Source of the DNA: Hafnia paralvei ATCC 29927
Lineage (GTDB): Bacteria > Pseudomonadota > Gammaproteobacteria > Enterobacterales > Enterobacteriaceae
Reading direction: 5' to 3'
Assembly (NCBI RefSeq): GCF_001655005.1
Contig: NZ_LXET01000062.1
Coordinates: 1 to 64,000, forward strand
DNA: 64,000 bases
Below, piece after piece: positions 17,767-26,500 of this stretch. A program made the translations under genes and the position numbers. Within the stretch, counting starts at the first letter, position 1; each line of letters starts with the position of its first letter. The notes beneath the pieces are model-generated. The model ran no database searches. It saw only the letters and a list, made by a program, of their open reading frames with translations, and was not told the origin of the DNA.

Positions 17767-18522
17767 TTAAAACTTATAGCCACGATGTAAAGCAACAATC
17801 CCACCAGTCAGGTTGAAATACGTCGTGTTTTCGAAACCGGCATCATCCATCATGGACTTCAGCGTTTCTTGATCGGGATGCATACGGATCGATTCGGCTA
17901 AGTAGCGATAGCTTTCAGAATCATGCGCCACTAATTCGCCAATTTTCGGCAGGATATGGAATGAGTAAGCATCATAGGCTTTGTTGAGCGGCTCGAGTAA
18001 TGGCTTGGAAAACTCAAGAACCAGCAAACGTCCACCTGGCTTTAACACACGATACATGGAGCGTAACGCTTTATCTTTATCGGTGACGTTGCGTAGACCA
18101 AAAGCAATGGTGATACAGTCAAAATGGTTGTCGGGGAAAGGCAGAGCTTCTGCGTTGGCCTGTACGTAGTTAATATTGCCGATAACGCCAAGATTACGCA
18201 ATTTCTCGCGCCCAATCTTAAGCATTGAGTCGTTGATATCTGCCAGAACCACTTCACCCTGCTCGCCAACAATGCGAGAGAATTTTGCTGCAAGATCGCC
18301 TGTACCACCAGCAAGATCAAGTACCTTTTGCCCACGGCGCACGCCGCTGCAATCAATGGTAAAACGCTTCCAGACACGATGAATACCAAATGACATGAGA
18401 TCATTCATCAAGTCGTATTTTGCCGCTACGGAATGGAATACTTGAGCAACTTTGCCCGCTTTTTCAGCTGTGGCGACGGTTTTGAAACCAAAATGAGTGG
18501 TTTCTGGCGTTTGATCTACCAT
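17767..18522 (-). CDS. ubiE: Ubiquinone/menaquinone C-methyltransferase UbiE
   Basis: SAM-dependent C-methyltransferase acting on demethylmenaquinol and on the 2-polyprenyl-6-methoxy-benzoquinol intermediate. The 251 residues equal the E. coli length. The SAM-binding motif I is VLDLAGGTGDLAAKF (near residue 67), followed by the acidic VVLADIND motif and the UbiE signature segments YDLMNDLMSFG and ITIAFGLRNV. It is the first gene of ubiE-ubiJ-ubiB and lies about 100 bp after rmuC. Confidence 0.96.
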   Translation of the reverse strand: MVDQTPETTHFGFKTVATAEKAGKVAQVFHSVAAKYDLMNDLMSFGIHRVWKRFTIDCSGVRRGQKVLDLAGGTGDLAAKFSRIVGEQGEVVLADINDSMLKIGREKLRNLGVIGNINYVQANAEALPFPDNHFDCITIAFGLRNVTDKDKALRSMYRVLKPGGRLLVLEFSKPLLEPLNKAYDAYSFHILPKIGELVAHDSESYRYLAESIRMHPDQETLKSMMDDAGFENTTYFNLTGGIVALHRGYKF

Positions 18523-18625
18523 TTTTCTAAGCCTGCTTTTAATCTAATTGATTGTGAATCTACGCGATTAAGCGCTGCCCGTTGGTGCGAACAGTGCTCG
18601 GCCTTATCGAAGCAAGGAGCAGTGT

Positions 18626-20158
18626 TTAATCATCGAGTCCGTTGGCGACTCTTATGGTAGGTTGCTGTATCGCCTGCTCGGCAGGATCAGCAAACTCCTC
18701 ATCTTCGGGTTCATTTTCCAGTCGGGCTTCATCAGCAAGCGAAGGACTTATCGGCCTTTTCACTTCCACCCCTAAAGTGCGGAAACTCTCGACTTGTCCT
18801 ATCAGATTACCACGGCCTTGTGCCAGTTTGTTCATTGCCTGACGATAACTTGCCTGCGATTTATCCAGACTCTGCCCAAGAGATTCCATATCATCAACGA
18901 ACAAACGCATCTTATCGTATAATTTCGACGCACGTTCGGCGATTTTCTGTGCATTCTGACTTTGATGTTCATAGCGCCATAAATTACTAATAGTACGCAA
19001 CGCCACTAACAACGTTGTTGGGCTCACCAGCATAATGTTATGTCTTAGGGCTTCGCTAATCAGTTCGGGCTCGCGGTCGATGGCGGCTAAAAAAGCAGGC
19101 TCAACTGGGATAAACATCAGGACATAGTCCAAAGAGCGCAGTCCCGGAAGCTGCTGATAATCTTTACGCCCAAGCTGACGAATATGCCCTTTCACCGAAG
19201 CCACATGTTCCTGCAGAGCCAGTTCACGCACCATGTCATCTTCGGCGTTGAAATACCGCTCATAGGCCACCAATGACATTTTCGCGTCGACCACCACATC
19301 TTTACCCTGTGGCAGACGCACAACAACATCGGGCTGCATACGGCTATTAGTACCAACCTGAACACTCACCTGTGTCTGATATTCATATCCCTCACGCAGG
19401 CCAGAGGCTTCCAAGACACGACTGAGGACTACCTCCCCCCAGTTACCCTGTGTTTTGTTATCCCCTTTCAAAGCCTTAGTCAGGTTTACCGCCTCACGCG
19501 CCATTTGTGCATTTAGCTGCTGAAGATTACGGATTTCGTGCGCCAGCGTATGCCTTTCACGCGCTTCTTGCCCAAAGCTATCCTGCACCTGACGGCGAAA
19601 CCCATCTAACTGTTCGCGTAACGGGCTCAATAAGCTATTCAAACTTTGGCGATTCTGCTCCTCAACCCGTTTTCCACTATGTTCAAAAATACGATTAGCT
19701 AAATTTTCAAACTGAGCACTAAGGCGCTGCTCACTGTTGACCAGCAAGCGCTGTTTTTCTTCTGCTCCCAGTCGTGTCTCTTCCAGACGAATAGTCACTT
19801 CTCGTAATTCAGCCTCTTGCGCGCTGTTGACCTCACGCAGCGCACGCAGCTCCTGATTTAGCTGCTCACATTCGTTACGCCACACGGATTGCTGATTCAG
19901 CTTCTCCTGAGTTGCGGCAAGCTGACTGTGCAGCATACGCAATTCTTGATCTTTCTCGCGCTGCTGTAGCTCTTGCTGTTGGCGTTGCTGTATCAGCGTC
20001 TGCTGCTCTTGCTGATACTGTGCAATCTCTTGCTGGTGCAGACGCAAATCACCTTCCAGTGTTAGCCGCTGCTGTTGTATTCGTAAACTCGCGATCAACC
20101 ACCCCACCAGCATGCCAACGACGGCACCTGCTACACCATAAAATATGCTGGAATCCAC
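18626..20158 (-). CDS. rmuC: DNA recombination protein RmuC homolog
   Basis: RmuC limits recombination at short inverted repeats; its exact activity is unknown. The core resembles restriction-type nuclease folds. The 510 residues (E. coli 475) show an N-terminal membrane helix (residues 5-24), a long glutamine-rich coiled coil (about 27-210), then the RmuC domain with GNWGEVVLSRVLEASGL and the conserved PDVVVRLPQGKDVVVDAK segment. The C-terminal tail is acidic. The coiled coil is somewhat longer than in E. coli. It precedes ubiE, as in E. coli. Confidence 0.93.
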   Translation of the reverse strand: MDSSIFYGVAGAVVGMLVGWLIASLRIQQQRLTLEGDLRLHQQEIAQYQQEQQTLIQQRQQQELQQREKDQELRMLHSQLAATQEKLNQQSVWRNECEQLNQELRALREVNSAQEAELREVTIRLEETRLGAEEKQRLLVNSEQRLSAQFENLANRIFEHSGKRVEEQNRQSLNSLLSPLREQLDGFRRQVQDSFGQEARERHTLAHEIRNLQQLNAQMAREAVNLTKALKGDNKTQGNWGEVVLSRVLEASGLREGYEYQTQVSVQVGTNSRMQPDVVVRLPQGKDVVVDAKMSLVAYERYFNAEDDMVRELALQEHVASVKGHIRQLGRKDYQQLPGLRSLDYVLMFIPVEPAFLAAIDREPELISEALRHNIMLVSPTTLLVALRTISNLWRYEHQSQNAQKIAERASKLYDKMRLFVDDMESLGQSLDKSQASYRQAMNKLAQGRGNLIGQVESFRTLGVEVKRPISPSLADEARLENEPEDEEFADPAEQAIQQPTIRVANGLDD

Positions 20159-20279
20159 CCTGCCTCCGCCTTATAACGCTTTCTGATCGTCACGGTAATA
20201 ATATACTGTATGGATGTCCAGAGCGAATACGCAAAGGCTGCGAAACAGTACGCAAAATTGTATGAAATAGAATGAGAAC

Positions 20280-20810
20280 TTAGTCCAGCCAGCCATTGAG
20301 CCACTGAATGCCAAATGCGCCGGGTGCTAACATGGCAAATCCCCACAGAATCGCCGACAGCAAATTGGCTAGCTGAAAATAGCGCTGCGGCATGCCACAT
20401 ATCCCCGCAACCAAAGGGACGACCGCACGCAATGGACCAAAAAAACGGCCAATAAACACGCCCCACGTTCCCCAACGTTCAAAGAAGGTATGACCCCGAG
20501 CCATCATCTGTGGATGGCGGGATAGCGGCCACATATGCTCAACCTGATGCTGGTAGCGGTCACCAACCCAGTATGAAACCCAATCGCCAAGAAACGCACC
20601 TGTGCTAGCGGCGATCCATAGCGGCCAAAAAGCAATTCCACTCTCGCCGATGAGGGCACCCAACCCCAACAAAATTACCGTAGCGGGGAGTAACAGAGAC
20701 AGAAATGCCAGCGACTCGCCAAAAGCCAAAATGAAAACGATTGGGATGGCCCAATGCTCATGGTTGCGGACAAACTCAACCACTATCTGGATGATGCTAT
20801 CTAACGTCAC
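20280..20810 (-). CDS. DedA-family inner-membrane protein
   Basis: Small DedA/VTT-type membrane protein of 176 residues. Family members act in envelope homeostasis, and some flip polyprenyl phosphate or phosphatidylethanolamine. Signature parts are the first re-entrant region FGESLAFLSLLLPATV (near residue 29) with its acidic residue, the second GDWVSYWVG, and the arginine motif FIGRFFGPLRAVVPLVAG (near residue 118). It is shorter than YabI/YohD and I cannot assign a specific symbol. It lies between rmuC and the carbon-starvation gene, where E. coli has no such gene. Confidence 0.85.
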   Translation of the reverse strand: MTLDSIIQIVVEFVRNHEHWAIPIVFILAFGESLAFLSLLLPATVILLGLGALIGESGIAFWPLWIAASTGAFLGDWVSYWVGDRYQHQVEHMWPLSRHPQMMARGHTFFERWGTWGVFIGRFFGPLRAVVPLVAGICGMPQRYFQLANLLSAILWGFAMLAPGAFGIQWLNGWLD

Positions 20811-20882
20811 GATGCAGCTCTCTCGATTGAGGTTAAACAGGCAGGATACGGCATAACGTGGCGTTGTAGATTAACCAAAAAT

Positions 20883-20907
20883 AAACGGCCGATAAATCGG
20901 CCGTTTT
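20883..20907 (-). terminator. Terminator after the CstA-like gene
   Basis: AAACGGCCGAT (20883-20893) and ATCGGCCGTTT (20896-20906) form an 11-bp perfect stem with a 2-base loop. On the minus strand it is followed by an AT-rich TTTATTTTTGG tail. It separates the transporter gene from the downstream dedA-type gene. Confidence 0.85.
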
Positions 20908-20930
20908 AAACAATGATGAAACGCTAACGA

Positions 20931-22739
20931 TTAAGCCGTTGCAGTTGTCTGTTCAGCACGAAGCTCCTTGCCACGTACAGACCACAGCTCACGCCATTTA
21001 CGTAGGGCAGAGATAAGGATAATCACGCCCAGAACCATCATGATAATCGAAATAGTTCCGTTGAAAATATTGTAGCCTTTCGCCGCCGAGTTGAAGTACA
21101 CGTTCTTAATCATCCAATAACCGGCATAGTTTACGGTGACAAACAGGTACGCCAACGGAATAACACAGGTCAGCATATAAGCTCGTTTAGTCGCTAAACG
21201 CAGGATGATCGTGGCACCAATAATGAGGCCAACAGAAGCCATCAGCTGGTTAGAGACACCGAACAGCGCCCATACCGAGTTAATGTCACCAGAGTTCAGC
21301 AGGTAGCCCCACAGCGCGCAGGCGATGACAGAACAGAAGATGGACCCAGGCAGCCAGTCAGTACGCTTCAGCGGAGCCCACAGGTCGCCTAGGAAGTCTT
21401 GCAGCAGGTAACGTGCTACACGAGTACCGGAGTCAACGGCGGTCAGGATAAACACCGCTTCGAACATAATGACAAATTGGAAGAAATAAGACGCCAAACT
21501 GCTAAACCATGGCACACGGATGAAGATATCGGTCATACCCACAGCCAGCGTAACGGCACCACCGGTACGGCCATAAAGATCCAGACCAATTTCTTCGCTT
21601 AGCTTAGGCAGGTTAACCACATCCATGCCTAATCCCGCCCACGCTTCCGCACTTGAGTTAATCGCAAAGTAGTCAGCAGGATGCAGAGACGTTGCCGCAA
21701 TCAGCGCCATCACACCCACCACACACTCCGCCAACATTGCACCAAAACCTACCGGCAGAATATCGCTCCATTTGTCGATCTGTTTTGGCGTGGTGCCAGA
21801 ACCGATAAACGCATGGAAACCGGAGATTGCGCCACAGGCAATGGTAATCGAGATGAATGGCCAAACTGGGCCAGCAAGAACCGGGCCGCCGCCGTGAATG
21901 AACTGAGTCACCGCAGGGAACTGAATTTCTGGGTTAATGAAGATAACACCGATAACCAACGCGCCGAACACGCCGATTTTCATAAAGCTAGAAAGGTAAC
22001 CACGCGGCGTCAGCAACATCCATACAGGTAACGCGGTAGCAAAGAATGCATACGCTGGCAGCAACAGGCTTACCGTCGTCGCTTTAAACGTCAGCCACTC
22101 ACCAAAAGTGGTGTTCTGGATATGAGGACCGAAGAATACGCAGGCCATGATCGCGGCGATACCCACGTAAGTCGCGCCTTTCATGCTGCCAGTAACGCGT
22201 TCCCACAACCCCACACCAATAGCGATAGGAATGGTCATAAACACGGCGAAAGTCCCCCAAGGGTTACGTTCCAGCGCGTGCACTACCACCATCGACAAAC
22301 CGGCCATGGTAATCGTGATAATGAACAGCATTGCTAAACCCGTACACCAGCCTGCAATCGGCCCTAGCTCGGATTTAGCCACTTCAGATAAGGATTTACC
22401 TTGATGTTTCATGGACGCGAACAGCACCACGGTATCATGTACCGCACCGCCGACCACACAGCCAATCAACAACCAAAGGAAGCCCGGCAGGTAGCCGAAC
22501 TGCGCAGCCAGAACCGGTCCAACCAAAGGCCCTGCAGCAGCGATTGCTGCAAAGTGGCTACCAAAGTTAACCCACTTTTTGGTAGGTACGTAATCTTTCC
22601 CGTCTTCAAAGGTATGTGATGGAGTCACTTCGTTATCATCAGCACGCAGTACCTTTTTTACGAAAAAGATACCGTACAAACGGTAGCAGATCGTAAGGAT
22701 ACACAGCGTAGCAATAACGAATGTAATTGCATGTTGCAT
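20931..22739 (-). CDS. Carbon starvation protein CstA family transporter (short form)
   Basis: Inner-membrane transporter of the CstA/BtsT family, which imports peptides or pyruvate on carbon limitation. At 602 residues it is about 100 shorter than E. coli CstA (701) and BtsT (716), so I do not assign either name. Family motifs are clear: AAAGPLVGPVLAAQFGYLPG near residue 68, VGGAVHDTVVLF near 100, and FHAFIGSGTTPKQI near 315. About 15-16 membrane segments are apparent. AGGAG precedes the ATG at 22739. No YbdD-type small partner gene is present next to it. The specific substrate is unknown. Confidence 0.88.
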   Translation of the reverse strand: MQHAITFVIATLCILTICYRLYGIFFVKKVLRADDNEVTPSHTFEDGKDYVPTKKWVNFGSHFAAIAAAGPLVGPVLAAQFGYLPGFLWLLIGCVVGGAVHDTVVLFASMKHQGKSLSEVAKSELGPIAGWCTGLAMLFIITITMAGLSMVVVHALERNPWGTFAVFMTIPIAIGVGLWERVTGSMKGATYVGIAAIMACVFFGPHIQNTTFGEWLTFKATTVSLLLPAYAFFATALPVWMLLTPRGYLSSFMKIGVFGALVIGVIFINPEIQFPAVTQFIHGGGPVLAGPVWPFISITIACGAISGFHAFIGSGTTPKQIDKWSDILPVGFGAMLAECVVGVMALIAATSLHPADYFAINSSAEAWAGLGMDVVNLPKLSEEIGLDLYGRTGGAVTLAVGMTDIFIRVPWFSSLASYFFQFVIMFEAVFILTAVDSGTRVARYLLQDFLGDLWAPLKRTDWLPGSIFCSVIACALWGYLLNSGDINSVWALFGVSNQLMASVGLIIGATIILRLATKRAYMLTCVIPLAYLFVTVNYAGYWMIKNVYFNSAAKGYNIFNGTISIIMMVLGVIILISALRKWRELWSVRGKELRAEQTTATA

Positions 22740-22855
22740 AGTTATTATCTCCTGAGGATTTCTCAGGCGTTAACATACTTGAGGGCTATTTGGGGAAGGG
22801 GTTGAATTTGATTAAGCGGTGTTTTGGCTCAGTAAGCGGTATGAAAAGTGGATTG

Positions 22856-22877
22856 AGTGGAGCCCATCGACTCCACT
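22856..22877 (-). terminator. Possible weak terminator after the phosphatase gene
   Basis: AGTGGAG and CTCCACT form a 7-bp stem with an 8-base loop, 20 bp past the stop of the minus-strand phosphatase gene. The tail that follows on the minus strand is only weakly T-rich, so function is uncertain. Confidence 0.4.
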
Positions 22878-22896
22878 TTCATGAAATATCGGGGAG

Positions 22897-23685
22897 TTAC
22901 GGCTCTAGGAACTGTTGCTGAAGTTGTGATCTCACCTGCATATTTAGGCCATATTCCTGCTCTAGCCAACTATCGATTGTGCTGTATCTGGCTTTGATCG
23001 CATCCAACGCAGTGACCAAAAACTCTTCGCGAGCAGACAGGACATACGAAAACTGCCCCAGCGCCTTTTCATTCAGTTTAACAGACAGGTAATCCAGCAT
23101 TTGGCTACGGAATGGCGCTAGCGTGGTTTCAGTTAAAAGATAATCTTCCATCACCGTTGCTTCGTCGGCGCCTAAGGCAAACAGTACCAGTGCTGAACCA
23201 ACGCCGGTTCTATCCTTACCGACTGCGCAATGCTGCACGATGGCGCCTTCTTCACCGCTCTGTAACAGGGTGCTTAACAGTTGGTAAGCGTGATTGCTAA
23301 AAGGTAGGCGACGGTAGAGCTCCAACATAAAAGCATTGGCGTCGAAAGACTCTAGCGCTTCGCTAGTGAGTTTCTCCAGATTAGCGTTAACTTCGGTACT
23401 CAGTGGATTAGCAGGCAAATTGATATAGCGTACCGCATCCCAAAGCACATCTGGCTTGGTAGACACCTCGTCGGCATCGCGATAGTCGAGGATATTTTTG
23501 ATAGGTACATCTTGCAGGTAGCTTAAATCCTTATCCGTTAGGCGATCTAACGCCCCTGATCGGAACAATCTACCACGCTTAACTCGACGGCCATCGGCAG
23601 CGAGATAACCGCCCATATCGCGAAAGTTAACGCCACCTTCCAAGGGGGCAAGGGAGGGATGCAAAAAAATAGTGGCTGTCATCAT
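22897..23685 (-). CDS. Tyrosine-phosphatase-family protein
   Basis: A 262-residue member of the bacterial Tyr/Ser (dual-specificity-like) phosphatase family. The P-loop CX5R is visible as VQHCAVGKDRTGVGSAL (Cys near residue 155), and the N-terminal GGVNFRDMGGY motif is typical of this family. Some relatives also dephosphorylate phosphoinositides, and Listeria LipA belongs to the same family. No signal peptide is visible, so a cytosolic role is likely. Substrate unknown. It stands alone between the CstA-like gene and ysgA, all on the minus strand. Confidence 0.85.
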   Translation of the reverse strand: MMTATIFLHPSLAPLEGGVNFRDMGGYLAADGRRVKRGRLFRSGALDRLTDKDLSYLQDVPIKNILDYRDADEVSTKPDVLWDAVRYINLPANPLSTEVNANLEKLTSEALESFDANAFMLELYRRLPFSNHAYQLLSTLLQSGEEGAIVQHCAVGKDRTGVGSALVLFALGADEATVMEDYLLTETTLAPFRSQMLDYLSVKLNEKALGQFSYVLSAREEFLVTALDAIKARYSTIDSWLEQEYGLNMQVRSQLQQQFLEP

Positions 23686-23809
23686 GACCTCTTATTATTT
23701 TAGGTTATCGCTCCCACCTTATCAGATTCAGTGAAAAGCGGTAAAACCGCATCGCACCGAATCCTTATGAGCATGCAATCGCACCAACAAAATGAGTCAC
23801 GGTTAGACG

Positions 23810-24646
23810 TTATTCCACCTTATTTCCACCATAGGTGGCAAACCACGCTAGCATACGCTGCCAACCATCTTTGGCTGCTTCAGCGTTATAACTCGCGCGA
23901 TAATCCGCATTAAATGCATGCCCAGCCTCTGGATAGACGATAATTTCTGCGATTGCATTGGCTGCTCGCAAAGACTGTCGCATCGTCTCTACCGTTTCTT
24001 GCGGAATGCTGTCATCCAGGCCACCGTACAAGCCTAACATCGGCGCACTAAGCTCAGCGGCAACATCAACGGGATGCTTTGGCGATGTTAACGTTTTATC
24101 GCCCACCATGCGACCATACCATGCAACCCCCGCTTTAAGTTGAGGATTGTGCGCAGCATAAAGCCAAGTAATACGTCCACCCCAGCAAAAGCCGGTGATA
24201 AACAAGCGGCTCGCATCACCACCGTGGCGAGTGGCCCAGTGAGCTGCATGATCTAAGTCCCCCAAAACCTGTTTATCAGGTACTTTGCTGACCAGATGTT
24301 GAAACAACGAGGGAATATCAGTGTAGTCACTGGCTTCCCCTTGGCGGAAATAAAGCTCTGGGGCAATCGCCAAATAGCCCTGTTTTGCCAGACGACGGCA
24401 AATATCTTGAATATGCTCATGCACACCAAAGATCTCCTGCACCACCAATACGATGGGCAATGGCCCTTCTGCGTGCAAAGGCTTGGCTAAATATGCTGGG
24501 AGATCGTCTCCCTGAGATGGGATTGTGGTGAATCCTGCATGCAAACCTTCACTATCGGTATGGATCGAGGTAGAAGCGATAGTGCCAGCGGCGGGGGAGA
24601 ACGATGACGGTGAGGTTATCAACGTAATAAGATCTTCGGTCTTCAT
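23810..24646 (-). CDS. ysgA: Dienelactone hydrolase family protein YsgA
   Basis: Alpha/beta-hydrolase of 278 residues closely resembling E. coli YsgA (271). The dienelactone-hydrolase triad is recognisable as Cys in TGFCWGGRITW, Asp in YGGLDDSIPQE and His in AGHAFNADYR. The physiological substrate is unknown. I start it at 24646, where GGGAG lies 8 bases upstream; the frame is open 26 codons further but that extension looks non-coding. It is divergent from udp across a 338-bp control region. Confidence 0.9.
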   Translation of the reverse strand: MKTEDLITLITSPSSFSPAAGTIASTSIHTDSEGLHAGFTTIPSQGDDLPAYLAKPLHAEGPLPIVLVVQEIFGVHEHIQDICRRLAKQGYLAIAPELYFRQGEASDYTDIPSLFQHLVSKVPDKQVLGDLDHAAHWATRHGGDASRLFITGFCWGGRITWLYAAHNPQLKAGVAWYGRMVGDKTLTSPKHPVDVAAELSAPMLGLYGGLDDSIPQETVETMRQSLRAANAIAEIIVYPEAGHAFNADYRASYNAEAAKDGWQRMLAWFATYGGNKVE

Positions 24647-24840
24647 GTAAAACTCCCTGTCTGAATATATTGCAAGAATGTTAAGTATAAATAGCAATAA
24701 TTTGTTTGCATGAGAATCAAACAATCACTCGGAAGCACTAAACAACACGTTATCACCCACAAGCGTGCTCCCAACTAGCGAAGATAAAGTGTACATGTCA
24801 CACTGTGAGCGGTGAAAAAAACCGCTAACTCGCCATATTG

Positions 24841-24856
24841 TGTGATTTTAATCACA
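24841..24856 (+). promoter_or_regulatory. CRP site, distal (udp promoter)
   Basis: TGTGATTTTAATCACA matches the CRP consensus TGTGA-N6-TCACA exactly. Its centre is 52 bp from a second box at 24893, the same spacing as the -93.5 and -41.5 CRP sites of E. coli udp, where CytR binds between them. Being in the ysgA-udp intergenic region, it may serve both genes. Confidence 0.85.
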
Positions 24857-24892
24857 ATTATTTGTCGTTCTTGTTATTGTTTCTTCATATCT

Positions 24893-24935
24893 AGTGATTT
24901 GAGTCACGCATTTCACTGATGAATTTCAGTAGAGT
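24893..24935 (+). promoter_or_regulatory. CRP site, proximal, and udp -10 box
   Basis: AGTGATTTGAGTCACG (24893-24908) has one mismatch per half-site to the CRP consensus. If it sits at -41.5 as in E. coli, the start falls near 24942, and TAGAGT (24930-24935) is in the right place for the -10. Together with the distal site this suggests CRP activation and CytR anti-activation. CytR binding is inferred from the E. coli architecture, not read from a motif. Confidence 0.75.
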
Positions 24936-24984
24936 GCGTTTTTGTTCCTCCTTAACAACTTATAGCAATGACAGAGGAGTCCGT

Positions 24985-25746
24985 ATGTCTAATTCTGATG
25001 TTTTCCACCTCGGCCTAGTAAAAAGCGATCTGAAAGGCGCAACCTTGGCTATCGTCCCTGGTGACCCTGAGCGTGTAGAAAAAATTGCTAATTTGATGGA
25101 TAACCCAGTCAAATTGGCCTCACATCGTGAATTCACTTCTTGGCGCGCAGAGCTAGACGGTAAATCTGTCATCGTTTGCTCAACCGGTATCGGTGGTCCA
25201 TCAACCTCTATCGCCGTTGAAGAACTGGCGCAGCTAGGCATTCGTACCTTCCTGCGTGTCGGCACCACTGGTGCAATTCAGCCGCACATCAACGTGGGTG
25301 ATGTATTGGTCACTACGGGTTCTGTACGTTTAGACGGTGCTAGTCTGCACTTCGCACCAATGGAATTCCCTGCCGTTGCCGACTTTACCTGTACGACCGC
25401 ACTGGTTGATGCTGCTAAAGCGGTTGGCGCAACGACTCACATTGGCGTAACCGCATCTTCTGACACCTTCTACCCAGGTCAAGAACGTTATGACACCTTC
25501 TCTGGCCGCGTAGTTAGCCGTTTCAAAGGCTCTATGAAAGAGTGGCAGGAAATGGGCGTGATGAACTTCGAGATGGAGTCAGCGACTCTGCTTACCATGT
25601 GTGCAAGCCAAGGTCTGCGCGCAGGTATGGTTGCAGGCGTTATTGTTAACCGCACGCAGCAAGAAATTCCAAACGCAGAAACTATGAAGAAAACCGAATC
25701 TCACGCGGTGAAAATCGTGGTAGAAGCAGCACGTCGTCTGCTGTAA
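24985..25746 (+). CDS. udp: Uridine phosphorylase Udp
   Basis: Cleaves uridine with phosphate to uracil and ribose-1-phosphate in pyrimidine salvage. It has 253 residues, identical in length to E. coli Udp. The NP-I family phosphate-binding motif VPGDPERVEKIA lies near residue 24, and GTTGAIQ and FEMESATLL near residues 94 and 195 belong to the nucleoside site. I use the ATG at 24985 behind AGAGGAG; the frame runs 22 codons further upstream into the promoter. Paired CRP boxes precede it. Confidence 0.96.
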   Translation: MSNSDVFHLGLVKSDLKGATLAIVPGDPERVEKIANLMDNPVKLASHREFTSWRAELDGKSVIVCSTGIGGPSTSIAVEELAQLGIRTFLRVGTTGAIQPHINVGDVLVTTGSVRLDGASLHFAPMEFPAVADFTCTTALVDAAKAVGATTHIGVTASSDTFYPGQERYDTFSGRVVSRFKGSMKEWQEMGVMNFEMESATLLTMCASQGLRAGMVAGVIVNRTQQEIPNAETMKKTESHAVKIVVEAARRLL

Positions 25747-25774
25747 TCGTTCGATTCAGACAACGCTCAATATC

Positions 25775-25800
25775 AAAAGGGAGGCTTATGCCTCCCTTTT
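25775..25800. terminator. Terminator between udp and fsaB
   Basis: AAAAGGGAGGC (25775-25785) and GCCTCCCTTTT (25790-25800) form an 11-bp perfect stem with a TTAT loop. The A-run and T-run make it work for both udp and the convergent fsaB. Confidence 0.88.
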
Positions 25801-25821
25801 CCATGGTAGTTCTCAAGACAG

Positions 25822-26484
25822 CTATAAACAGAGAGAACCAAACGCCCCCTGCCAATCCTGCTCAAATTTAACAACCGCCGCATCCACGGCTGGTGACGCC
25901 AAGAATTGCTGAGCAACATCCAACGGCAACGTTATCGCTTCACAGCCCACCAGCAGACAATCTAATGCCTGACGCGGCGTTTTAAAGCTAGCTGCCAGCA
26001 CCTTCGCGTGTGGAGCATGCATTTCCAGCAATGACTGAAGTTCTTGCACTGTTTTAATCCCATCACCACCTTGGGCATCAATGCGATTCACATAAGGTGC
26101 AACATAGTCTGCCCCCGCGAGTGCAGCCAATAACCCTTGTGCCGCACTGTAAACAGCGGTGCCTAACGTTGGGATACCTAACGCTTTTAACTGTTTGATC
26201 GCCGCTAATCCTTCGGGCGTTACCGGAATTTTCACCACCAGCCCAGATACCCGCTCCGTCAGCTGTTTAGCCTCTGTAACCATCTGTTCAGCATTACGTC
26301 CCATGACCTGTGCAAACAAAATTCCGCTGCCGCCAAGCGCATCACGCAGCTGTGGTAAGACATCCCAAACGGGCTGCCCACCTTTTGCGATAATACTGGG
26401 GTTAGTTGTTACCCCTTGCAGAGGAAAAATACGGGCTAAGCGTGCTACTTCCGCGATATCTGACGTGTCTAAATAGAGTTCCAT
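25822..26484 (-). CDS. fsaB: Fructose-6-phosphate aldolase FsaB (TalC)
   Basis: Class I aldolase of the small transaldolase family; it cleaves fructose 6-phosphate to dihydroxyacetone and glyceraldehyde 3-phosphate. It has 220 residues as in E. coli FsaB. The Schiff-base lysine is in VVKIPVTPEG (near residue 85), with TTNPSI near 26 and AASFKTPRQALDCL near 170. I choose FsaB over FsaA because of the sequence and because it is 16 bp downstream of ptsA, the E. coli fsaB context. The usual neighbour gldA is absent. Confidence 0.93.
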   Translation of the reverse strand: MELYLDTSDIAEVARLARIFPLQGVTTNPSIIAKGGQPVWDVLPQLRDALGGSGILFAQVMGRNAEQMVTEAKQLTERVSGLVVKIPVTPEGLAAIKQLKALGIPTLGTAVYSAAQGLLAALAGADYVAPYVNRIDAQGGDGIKTVQELQSLLEMHAPHAKVLAASFKTPRQALDCLLVGCEAITLPLDVAQQFLASPAVDAAVVKFEQDWQGAFGSLCL

Positions 26485-26500
26485 AACCTGTTTCCTTAAA

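Noticed and set aside
19912..20265. Antisense open frame over the start of rmuC
   Set aside because: It mirrors the codon pattern of rmuC and has no ribosome site or recognisable domain.
24647..24724. Longer N-terminus of YsgA
   Set aside because: No good ribosome site, and the sequence is AT-rich promoter-like DNA. GGGAG precedes the start at 24646.
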